Shown here piece by piece: positions 9,996 through 19,689 of a stretch of DNA of 64,000 bases; within the stretch, counting starts at the first letter, position 1; each line of letters begins with the position of its first letter. Below the pieces are notes generated by a model. The model ran no database searches and was not told the DNA's origin. It worked only from the letters and a program-made list of their open reading frames with translations. The DNA comes from Hippasteria phrygiana. Taxonomy: Eukaryota > Echinodermata > Asteroidea > Valvatida > Goniasteridae. A program made the translations under genes and the position numbers. Where the stretch lies: positions 94,501 to 158,500 of the forward strand of contig JAZGUH010000547.1 of NCBI GenBank assembly GCA_037893225.1, in the 5' to 3' direction.

Positions 9996-10992
9996 GGGTT
10001 ATTCCATAAATTAGGGTACCAACTTGCGACATTTTGACCCAAAATGGAAAAATTCATTGAGAGGGGATTCATTAATAATTTTCACTATAACTTAAAGATA
10101 TTGACATTCCTCATTAATTGTAGCCAAAATCAGACATTTTTTACTCCAGATATGCCAAAATATCATGTCAAAACCCATTCACGGTTTCACGTGTAAAGGG
10201 GACACCAAATTAGTTTTCTGCTTATTTTTGTGATAATTATTTTAGAATGTATTTTTTGTCTTACCCAGGATAACACATCAAGGTTTATTGTGAAAATAAC
10301 TTGATTAGACTAACAATAACAATTCGGTGCATAATTGTGTATGGGGACACCGTCCCATTTACACGTGAAACCTAGTAAATGGCCCAAAAAATAGATATTT
10401 TCAAGCATGCAATCTTTGTTATGATTTCACATTTATCAAGTGGGGCATGTAATTAATAGTGATAGATCTGGATTTGCCAGTGAACCCAATTATCTTTCTA
10501 TTTCTCAGAAACATAACACAAATTTCCCGTGTAAAAGGGACACCAAAAATGTGTGTCTTGTTTACACGTGAAACGTTCGGGCTAACGCACTGTGAATCTC
10601 GCTTAACAAGCTATTAATTCATTTAGATATAATGCCATTTTAAAGCAGTATTAACTTGCTTTAACATAATGAAGGGACATTTTTCATACACATACATTTT
10701 GTATGCGCACATGGTGGTATACCGGTAGTATTTAGAACCAAAACAACGCATTTCAACAACAGTTTTTAAAATGTCGCAGCTTTGGTGTTCCTTTTACACG
10801 TGAAACAGTGAAATATTAGGGACACCATATACTGTCAGAAAATTAGTCAGATGTATTATTCAGATATTTAGGTACAGGTACTTTAATTTGAGCAACTAAA
10901 ATCATTTGTATATAATCACTGTTGGCAATACAAGGGAAACAAATATCACAATGTAAAGAGGGACACCGGCCCCCACATTTATGGAATCACCC
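9996..10992. mobile_element. 1-kb inverted-end element with repeated TTTACACGTGAAAC / GGGACACC boxes
   Basis: The left end GGGTTATTCCATAAAT is matched by ATTTATGGAATCACCC at the right. No transposase frame is present. Inside, a CACGTG-centred box (TTTACACGTGAAAC or its inverse) occurs at 10185-10197, 10358-10371, 10561-10574 and 10793-10806, with a weaker half near 10522. Each is near a GGGACACC word (also near 10970). The target duplication is unclear. Confidence 0.65.
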
Positions 10993-11869
10993 ACATACAA
11001 GATACAGTAGGCCTGTCACTACTGAACAATTAAAGATAAGAATCATTCATCATTAAATTGCTATAAGTGACAAATTGTTAACATCATATTGATCTACTCG
11101 ATACATGAAATGATTTATAAATGATACATCTGTATATTAATTTAATTTGTCTGCTGCATTGTTGTTTTTTTGTTAATTTTACGCGGTTTGTTTTACCAGT
11201 TGATGTTTTTTGGGAATTTCACTTTAAGACTTTCTCAACTGATTCATCTTTCACGTTCATAATGTTCCGGGTTTCCTTCATAGCTTTTTGTTGATTTATG
11301 AAAAAAAGGACGAATAACGATCTTAAATTCCTGAAACTCGATAAATTGCAACAGCTGTACATAGTTATTTATCACTGACGTATGTTGAAACTACAGTTTT
11401 GCACGAGTGGCTTTTATTGGGGGCAAAATCTGAGCTATCGATTTCCAGCCATTGTGCTCTCATAATCAAATTGCTAATTTGGTATGGTATTAATAAAGTC
11501 ATGGGCTTTCCAAAGAATCATTGCACACAAAACGACCGACGACAAGTAACAAACTTAATGAATTTCAAATTTTTTATTACGAGCGGGACGCTCCTAATTC
11601 GTACAGTATTAATGTATGTTAATCTTTGCATATCGCACATTAAGTGCGTTTTGTTAAAAAAAAGAGTTGTCTTCCATAATTTATTCTCAAAGGAAATCCA
11701 TTAAGTTGAAATTTTCAGTCAGAGCAGGAATTATAGTACTAGTAGTTTTTTAAAAAGTGAAAAAAAAGACAGTTAAAAATGAACATATTAAACCATAAAC
11801 ATGTTAGATTCATGAAGCATAAAGATACTCTTCGTGCGAATAACAAAATCCCCCGCATAATAAACCTAC

Positions 11870-11990
11870 CGGATCCCCCATGGATATCCGTCTGCAGTAA
11901 TTGTTTCGCCTTGATGACGTCAACATTCAACCGTCCCGCACTCGGCAAGTAGTTGAGGGAAATTAGTATCTCTCCCCGGCCAGGGCTATT
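11870..11990 (-). CDS. SYT17: Synaptotagmin-17 exon (C2A-C2B junction and start of C2B)
   Basis: This 121-bp exon has acceptor TTGATGTTTCAG and donor GTAGGT. It begins in phase 0 after the exon ending ..PPNQ and reads GRGEILISLNYLPSAGRLNV, then DVIKAKQLLQTDI. This is the first strands of C2B and is nearly the same as vertebrate Syt17 (GELLLSLNYLPSAGRLNVDV..). It ends with one base of a split Asp codon. The borders are fixed by phase on both sides. Confidence 0.95.
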
Positions 11991-12214
11991 CTGAAACATC
12001 AATAAGACACCACGCGATCGTTCACATATACACGAGGAACTCGGAAATTACTGTCATATTGCGGGGGCAGAATGGACATCGACTTCACTGTAATTGTAGC
12101 CAAAATTCCCCTAAAGAGAATACATCTCCTAAGTTGTGCGTAGATAGAGGGGGTGTAGTCATAAACTATCTTGAGATATACAACCGATTTTAACTTGCAA
12201 CTACTGTGAAGCGC

Positions 12215-12520
12215 TGTGGCCTCCTGGCCTAGTTGTATCGGGCTCAAAATCTTGGCGATACTGCAGATTGTGGGTTCGAGTCCAGCCACGGGTCATGCTG
12301 CTTGTATCCTTAAGCAAGACACTTTGTCACAAGTTGCTTCTCTCCACCCAGGAGTAAATGGGTATATCAGAAGTGATGGCTATGTGTTTGATTAAGCTGT
12401 GTGCAGCCGGGGCTGTATACTCCCCAGGGAGCTGAGAAGTTTTCAGGAATGATAGGGCCGATGAGCTATAGCACCGTGATCATGGTGGACATGTGAGCTT
12501 TACAAATCTACATTTTTAGT
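12215..12520 (+). repeat. SINE with tRNA-like head and a ccttaagcaagacacttt body
   Basis: A tRNA-like head (gtggcctcctggcctagttg ... gggttcgagtcc, with a good B box) is followed by ccttaagcaagacactttgt, the conserved body word of many deuterostome SINEs. Then come ggagtaaatgggta and ctccccagggagctgagaag. An inverted copy lies at 57880-58190 and a partial one at 19575-19680. It sits in a Syt17 intron. Confidence 0.8.
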
Positions 12521-12559
12521 ATTATCATGAACGACTTTTTAGAGAGAAACCTAAGCAAT

Positions 12560-12830
12560 ACACTTCAAGAGGTACAACAAATTACTGGATTTCATGAAGT
12601 ATAAAAAAACATTTCTAAGACTTGTTGAGACCCGTCAGGATTCATAAAGATTCATCAAAGTTCTTACAAATCGTAAATACTCGTGAAGATTCACTTGGGC
12701 CCATCAAGACTAACCAAGACGCCTTATGGCTCGTCAAAATCAGACTCAGTGCTCATCAAACCTAATGTAGAACCCCAAGAATCGACAAAGCTCACCAAGA
12801 TCAAGCGTCACGAGCTATCTGGTACAAACT
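12560..12830 (+). repeat. Degenerate short tandem repeat
   Basis: Irregular, diverged units of about 15-20 bp around the words ctcatcaagact, gattcatcaaag and cgtgaagattcac. Old minisatellite; borders approximate. Confidence 0.45.
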
Positions 12831-12832
12831 GT

Positions 12833-13002
12833 AAAGGGCCGGTCACACAGGCCACGATAACGACGACGATAACGAAAGCGGTGAGAATTAATTGGTGGAA
12901 TTGTCGCGCGTGTAATACGCGCGCGTTCCATCCACCAATAGGGAGCACTTACTTTCGCATCGTTTTCATCCTCGTTATCGTGGCCTGTGTGACCGGCCCT
13001 TT
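12833..13002. mobile_element. Hairpin-like miniature element (GGGCCGGTCACACAGGCC ends)
   Basis: The ends AAAGGGCCGGTCACACAGGCC and GGCCTGTGTGACCGGCCCTTT are exact inverse copies. The inverted match continues inward through cgataacgacgacgataacg against cgttttcatcctcgttatcg, and then tggtgga / tccacca. There is no coding content. Confidence 0.88.
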
Positions 13003-13155
13003 TGCATTTAAATAACATCGTTTTGACAAAGATAAAACTGTATTAAATAGGTTTTTCTATCAACACTTTTTGTTTAATGAACAGATCACCGCAGAATGCA
13101 ATACTTATATAGGCCTACAGGAGAAATTAGCCCAAAACATAGTTATTACATTTCA

Positions 13156-13208
13156 TTACCCAGTGTGTGCCCAAACAGTTTAAAACTGTTTGGGTACACC
13201 CTGGGTAA
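13156..13208. repeat. 53-bp near-perfect palindrome
   Basis: TTACCCAG ... CCCAAACAGTTT meets AAAACTGTTTGGG ... CTGGGTAA with almost no loop. It lies in the Syt17 intron between 11991 and 13555 and could be a very short inverted-repeat element. Confidence 0.8.
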
Positions 13209-13555
13209 AGAAAAAAAACTGGTTTTCATTGGGGCCCTGCATACATTTTTAACTTATCTGAAGACTAACCATTTTTTCTCTGTCCATTGCGTCCTAATAT
13301 ATGCTGTGTCCGTGCTTTTTTGGGCTTGACAGCCCGAAAAATATATTGTTAAAATTGAATTGCTAAATGTTTTTGCATTAGATAAGTTATGAACTTCGGA
13401 CCCTGTTAACTAACAGATGTAATAATCAAGGAAGACAAAATAATAAAGTGCAGAGTATAGTAACTGTTTTTTCGTTCCAAAATAAAGTTTTCCTCCATAA
13501 TTGGTTAGGAGCGTTAAATCCATTGAATTGGTCAGAGCACTGACAGCAGACTTAC

Positions 13556-14434
13556 CTGATTGGGTGGCTGGAGTGGTTTCCAGTAATGTCCACCTTTGAT
13601 CAAATGAAGACCAGCCAGGGACGTAATGTGCTGACCAATAACACAATGCCGAGAAAACTTATCAAAATCTTGAATGGACAGAAGTAACAGCCGCCTCTGC
13701 GCCTCTTGGTAGGAAATATTGAACCGAAAATGCTCCTCAAAGTCTGGATTCTGCGTCTTGCGTTTCACGATGGTCTGTTTGGAGTCCTTCTGGTCTGGAA
13801 GAAGACAGATCTTGACATAGGGGTTGGAATGTGCTAAGTCTTGCCTGGTTTCATCGTATAGAACTGGAGGAGGTAAATCCCTCGCTTTGATGATTCTTAC
13901 GATGAGTTGTTCATCGGCTACGTCATATCGCAACCCAAAGTGTATCTTACCAAGTTTATACCTAGCAACCTTCTCCTCATCAGTCATGTCTTCTTCCTGT
14001 TCAGAGACTTCATACAGTTTGGGCTCGATCTTGAGATCCGTATCGCTGAACGAGCCGAAGTCATTGGTATAGCGGCGAGTCAGTGGCTTCGGCTGCACGG
14101 TTTCTTGGTTGGTACTCGGCGGCCAGAACTCGATGGGTTTCATATCGATGACGGGAACCGGCGTGCTGCCTCGCCGGTACTCGGACACCGGTGTGGAGCT
14201 ACGGCGGGAATCACGGGATTCATTGCAGGAGGAGCGACGGGAACCTGTGGACGGAAGGCGAGAATGGTGCGAACCACCCGAGCTATGGTCGCTACAGATT
14301 GGTATATTATCATCGAATGTGTCATCTAGATCTTCAATGGACGAGGAGCGACGCTGACAGGTGTCACAGCAAGGACAACACCGACAATGACAACAGACCG
14401 ATGACAGCTTCCACCAAAAGCCCCCATTTCGTAT
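13556..14434 (-). CDS. SYT17: Synaptotagmin-17, large exon: Cys cluster, linker and C2A
   Basis: This 293-codon exon has acceptor CTCTTTGCAG and donor GTAAGTCT. Residues 14-26 hold eight cysteines (CC.C.CC.CC..C), the probable palmitoylation cluster that anchors B/K protein in place of a transmembrane segment. A Ser/Arg-rich linker (about 27-95) follows, then the family signature IDMKPIEF (97-103). C2A (about 159-293) has ARDLPPP, SNPYVKICLLPDQK, VKRKTQNP, QDFDKFSRHCVIG and KGGHYWKPL. Calcium-site residues are incomplete: the usual SDPY Asp is Asn205-Pro, and the last loop-3 Asp is Cys (RHC). DFD is kept. This agrees with the calcium-independent behaviour known for the family. The start codon is not in this exon; roughly ten residues should come from an upstream exon. 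Confidence 0.96.
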
Positions 14435-14522
14435 CTGCAAAGAGACAAGAAATATAATGAATATGATTGTTTAGAAATTAGCATAGTCGGAAATACCACG
14501 ACGGTATTTATTTCTTGTTCTG

Positions 14523-15191
14523 CACTGTTAAAAAATAACGGGTTTTTCCCCTGTAAAAAAACAGACCATCACCGTATTTTAGTTTTAACGGGTTTGGGAC
14601 GTGAAATCTAATGTTCTCCTATACGAATCTCATTACATTCTCCAATCAGAACTAGGACATTTGTGTTCACACAAGTCATGTTAAATGGTAGTGTTTCGTC
14701 CAAAAACACGGTTTCTCGAGCAAAATATTGAATTATTTAAACAATTTCACAATAGAATTTAGATTTTCTGTAAACAGAGGTGAAGAATCGCCTTACATCT
14801 TCTTTCGTATTCAAATATTGAAATTGTTCCTGGGAAACCGTGACGTCATCATGGCGGGAATCCGCGGGATAAGGCTGAATATAATGCCAAAGCACGACAT
14901 GATTCAATTTGTAGTGTTCAGTAGATTATCGTAGTACGTGTATACTTTATAATTTTAGTAATGTATTATAAATTACGACTATTTATTCTGGTTCTCATTA
15001 CACCAAGCTTCCAGTAACTTAGTGAATTTTTTCATAACCCGTCTTTTTACGGGAATAGCAGGGTTATTTTAAGGAACAGTAACGTAAAATAACAGTGTTC
15101 ATAAGTCGTTATAGATAACAGCTTGCGGAATGGCACTTGCGTCCAAACTGCCAGGAAATTCCCGTAAAGAACGGTGTTTTCTTTTACAGTG
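14523..15191. mobile_element. CACTGTTAAAA-ended non-autonomous element
   Basis: The left end CACTGTTAAAAAATAACGGG pairs with the right end (ccgtaaagaacggtg...TTTTACAGTG). Several internal short inverted words surround aacgggt. No coding frame has recognisable character. It is probably inside the first Syt17 intron. Confidence 0.65.
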
Positions 15192-15601
15192 TACGGAATG
15201 TAACAAATGACATTTCACAACTTTAGTAATTCTGAGTTAAAATTCAGCTTCACGATCATTTTTTGCATAGTAAAAATTTGCTTGAGCACGGACTCCATGT
15301 CTTTAAATCGACATTATGCAATATTGAAACATTGCTTTGGTTTATCTTCTCCGTATGATGCATAACTACGATATGTATGACTATCACGTGATGTTTTCTC
15401 CTTGGCGAAGAAACTTATCCCTGAAACTGAAGCTTGGATCCGTCAGACAGTCGACTCTGAATGGCATTATATTAGACTTGACCTAGTCGGATACCCTCTC
15501 AATCAAAATCTGACTATACAGGTAAGGGGTGCCAAGTGTCAAAATTCAACAGGATAAAGCTATAATATATCGCCTATCATATAATACGGTACAAGTGGTG
15601 A

Positions 15602-15622
15602 CCCCCCCCCCCCCCCCCCCCC
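15602..15622 (+). repeat. Poly-C run
   Basis: About 20 C in a row, broken by one G near the end, followed by an ordinary AT-rich flank. Confidence 0.9.
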
Positions 15623-15910
15623 GCCCCAAACCCACTCAACAATCGTATGGATGACAGTGAGATCCTTGAAGCCTGATCATAAGGCCTGAAATCAGCTCAA
15701 AAAGCCTGAAATCAGGGTTTTGTCTGAAAACTGAAATCCCTGCAAGCGTGATATCTTTTTCTCTGACCAGAAATCGAGATCCGGAAAGAAAGATAGTCAC
15801 ATTATGAAAATGAAAATGAGGAATAATTTGGCTTAGTTTAATCAGATAATAAAATCAACATTAAAAAAAAATTCACAGAAAAATACAAAGGTTAAAAAAG
15901 AAAAGTTGAT

Positions 15911-16320
15911 TTAAAGGTAGTATACACAATTTGCAAGCATCAAAAAACAAAACTACTGAATTATTACGAAATACCGTATAGACTGTAGGTAAATATCCTG
16001 TGAAGTCATGGCACCTGCTGTGCTGTCGTTTTCAAGAAAAGTGGAAATTTATATCGTTTTCCAACGATTGTTGGCCGACAATCGTTGGAAATAGTGTAGT
16101 TCCCCGACATGATAGTTCCCTCACGTCTATAAATTGCTCCGTTTTGTCTAAAGGTATGGTCAGGGAACCAGACTCCTAGAACATAATTTTTTTCTCTGTT
16201 TTTCCAGCATCTATGCACGCAAAACTTTAAACAGGTCAGTGTTACAGTATTTGCTAGCACGCTATAAAATACTAACCCCCAAATCCATTTATTTCTGAAA
16301 ATAACAGCAAAAGCAAATGT
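15911..16320. mobile_element. TTAA-ended miniature element, family M copy 2 (3' end damaged)
   Basis: It begins TTAAAGGTAGTATACACAAT and shares the internal landmarks of 5401-5852 (accgtatagactg, ccaacgattgttggccgaca, caaaactttaaacaggtcag). The match ends near cagcaaaagcaaatg without the closing gtatactacctttaa. The right end is therefore lost or replaced. Confidence 0.8.
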
Positions 16321-19184
16321 TCTAGGATAGATTTATCGGGTTATTGCCATTGGAATCAACATCTAGAGAAGCGTATTAATACAATGAATTAAAACCAAAA
16401 GCAATCACATTGACATTAAAATTACTGTGTGATGACAGAAATACGATTCTTTGTACTATAGGCCTATCCATGCATTAAGTCTATTTATAAATGTCAAAAC
16501 TACACATATCAACATTCATTAACAATGAATATATAATTTATGTCGTTACTGATATTTCCAAATTGCTTTATGGTTATCTTGTCACACCAAGCTGAATGAT
16601 AATAACATAATTTTCAAAACGCAAATGATGAATGCTTCAACTTAAATATCTCCGCACACAGAGAGATATATTCCACTGTGTTTTTTAGCCACCATATAGT
16701 GCTGCAGCCTACGGTATTTCAGTACGGTCGAAAGACACTCTGCGTTCCATAATGTGGCATCTGACGCGGCGAAATACGTCACTGTGACGTACACGGCCGT
16801 ATCTAGGTTGACTGATGGTGAATCTTTGATTAATGATTCAGATATCGATGACAACAAGAATACCGTGAAGGCTTGACATGTGGCAAATCAGATGATCGGA
16901 AATTCAGCGTCCAAATATTCACCATGATTGATGCTTTCACATTCAGTTTAATCTAACTGCTTCCAACTTTGCCGATAAATTATAATTTTCACAGTGGGAT
17001 TTTAACATTTAGAGTGATTTTTTTTTACAATCATGGAACAATATGTAAACAAATAAAACAGAATAAACCATTCATATTAATTTCAATACATAATCTTTTA
17101 AAATTAAAATTAACTTCTGCGACAGGCTGTTTAATTCAATTTATGGACTGGCAAGGCATACATGGACTGGCAGTCTCGAAATTGCACCCGTGAGGCCGTG
17201 ACCCGTTTAGCATTTTAAGATATGTGGTATTTTGTTTCAAGTATTCGCGTTGAGGCAAATTTAAAGATATCATATAACACCATGGCTCTAGGCAACGCCT
17301 CATCACATGCTTAATGTACCACACACCGGATTTAAAACAAAACAATCTGTCTCTCGAGATTTCCTCCTATAACGTCACAGGACTTCGAATACAAACTCGT
17401 CTTCATGGACCTACGTTCAACGTTGTATGGTACGAGACATTACTTGATTAGCCTTAGTTGTTTAATCCAAGGAATCGCTCCTAAAGTGACAGTTATGAGA
17501 AACGAGAAGTAAAATCATCGTTAATTGCGTAAATCATATCCTAATTTGGTGTTTCAAGCGACCATCTGGTAATATCCTTCCCGTACTGCAAAGAGATGAG
17601 AATTAGTCCTGCCTCCTTCTCATTTATTTCCACTGTCCATTCTTTAATTCCAGGACCACGGCCCATCCCCTCTGCCTTCACCATCTGTTACCATGGAAAC
17701 ACATGACGTCAAAGATGCCCTCATAACGGGCGAGCTCATTTGCTCCTTGCAAATATTCAGGCTGTCCAAACAGGCTCCCAACAACTTTAGTATGCACCGT
17801 ATGTTACTATACACCTTTAACCGTAAAATACTACCGGCAATTCCACTTGAAAAATACACGGTGTGGAGTTTATGTTGCTGGCGGTAATTTCCAGCCCTTT
17901 TCGCCATACATGAGGTCAAGAGGTCAGATAAGCCCAGGGAAGCCAAACAGATTAATCTGGAATCCAATGCATTCGGCAATTGAGCGTCCAACTGGAAATG
18001 CGTTTTAAAGGGGCCTGCGGTTATTTTGATTTGGGTATTTATACCATACGCTGCAAAAATATGGAGATCGGTTGAGATAAGGAGGAGAAAATATACTTGA
18101 ATCTTGAGAGCGTTTGTTTTCAAAATGAGGAAGAAAATCAGAACAATAAGAGGGTCATTTTTTTTTTCGCGAAGCTGAGTTGCAGTCGATGTTACAGAAG
18201 CGCTTGATGGTACATGCGGAGGCAGTAGGCCTACACCTAAAACATGGGTTATCGCGATATCGTCGTATTGCGTTTTCTCTTCTACGCGCATGCAGTTACT
18301 GGTGTTTTTCTTCGATTCGGACACACGATGATCTACAATTTAGATCACACAAGTAGGAGATTTCTTTCTCGTCTTGTATGCACATCTATTCCCAAGTTGC
18401 GCTCACATTCACCCTGATCCCTGAGAATTTAATTCCTACACTATGCATCTTTAATGGCGAGTTAGTCGTGATCAATTCGTCAGGGGCTAAGTTTGGTTAT
18501 ACCGCAGACAAATTCCGCGGCGTTCCCTCGGCCGTGTTTAATGAAGTATGGATTTTATAGCGCTGCCAATATTTAGGGATAGAAACCGGCTTTGGGAGAC
18601 AAGTTAGCCGTAGCCCATGCCACAGCCGTTCTCAATCTATTAAGAGAACACCGCCCTCATCGCCTGGGGATGTTTGTCAAATGCAGCGGATTTAGCTCGT
18701 TTTTCCTTCTTCTTTTTGCAAACATATCCCAAGGCGGAATTTGCAACTCAGGTGTCCGTTATCCAGATGGAAAAAATCATTTCGGAAATTGTTCTGGGGG
18801 TTAGTGGCGCTTTATCACGATGAACAACATACGTGGGTGTTTGTTATTTCTGTAAGTTATTATGCATTTCAATAATTTAACAACGAAATTCAACGCTGAA
18901 TTGAATTTATAAAATTTATTAAATAATTCTTGGACTGCAATTTTGAATGTTTATTCTAATTGGTTATTTCAAAGAAAATATCGGTGGGCGGAACCTCTTC
19001 TTTTGGGGGGGGGGGGGGTGTCTCGGTGTTTATAATATGAAAAAAATCGAAAATTGTTCTTGTAACGTCTTATCATCACATGCAATCGATTTTTAATTGT
19101 TTTAGTAAATACATTTTCTGAAAGATTTCGAAAAGTTTCAAAAATATCACAAACGTTTCCTAAGCTTTTCAACTATTTGCGTAT
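16321..19184. other. No supported gene
   Basis: The longest open frame on the minus strand (17644-18324) has no recognisable domain and its full length needs a GTG start. An X-box-like motif, GTTACCATGGAAAC, is at 17687-17700. A poly-G run is near 19007-19018. Nothing else stands out. Confidence 0.5.
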
Positions 19185-19330
19185 GAACGCGTAAGGTGGT
19201 AGCATAATGCGCACGTATTAAATTCACCCAGAATAGGCGTTCGCGTAACATCGCGTGACATTACGTATTTTATGTCACGCCATGTTACGCAGACGCCCAT
19301 TCCGATTGAATTTAACACGTGCGCGTTAGG
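19185..19330. repeat. Foldback miniature element
   Basis: Arms of about 65 bp (aacgcgtaagg...gcgtaacatcgcgtgacat against tatgtcacgccatgttacgc...cacgtgcgcgtt) face each other around tacgtattt. A second small hairpin, tcattcgggataaaat / attttatcccgaataacc, follows at about 19339-19412. Confidence 0.75.
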
Positions 19331-19574
19331 GTCACGGGGGTCATTCGGGATAAAATGTCATTGTGCACAAGCGCAGTTAAAATACCGAACTGGCTTATTT
19401 TATCCCGAATAACCTTTGACCTTCGAGATACAAGTTGGAATCATGTCAATGTTTGCCTACGTTTTTTCAACCTCATAAGGAGGTTGAAGTCCCTAATATG
19501 GTTCATCCGGCCAGCGTTCATATCCGGTTTCCTTGTCATTAAATGTCTGACAATAGTTTGATTCCCTATGGCCA

Positions 19575-19680
19575 AAAAGTGTCTTACTCAAGGACACAAG
19601 AACTATGACTGGCCAAGCCGGGATTCGAACCTACTTTCTGATGACTCAGCCACTGAACTTGGGGCCAGTATACGCCAGAA
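19575..19680 (-). repeat. Partial SINE (minus)
   Basis: On the minus strand, a tRNA-like B box (GGTTCGAATCC) precedes cttgtgtccttgagtaagacac, the body word shared with 12215-12520. It is truncated. Confidence 0.6.
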
Positions 19681-19689
19681 GGCTCGGCA

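Larger units (their letters stand above)
8386..11869 (-). other. Syt17 intron between the two C2B exons
   Basis: The donor is GTAGGT (11869 downward) and the acceptor AATCAG (ending 8386). It contains the AACAT satellite (8573-8802) and the 1-kb element at 9996-10992. The rest (8803-9995 and 10993-11869) shows no gene or repeat that I recognise. Confidence 0.85.

Noticed and set aside
13824..14457. Plus-strand frames up to 140 codons
   Set aside because: Shadows of the Syt17 exon on the minus strand.
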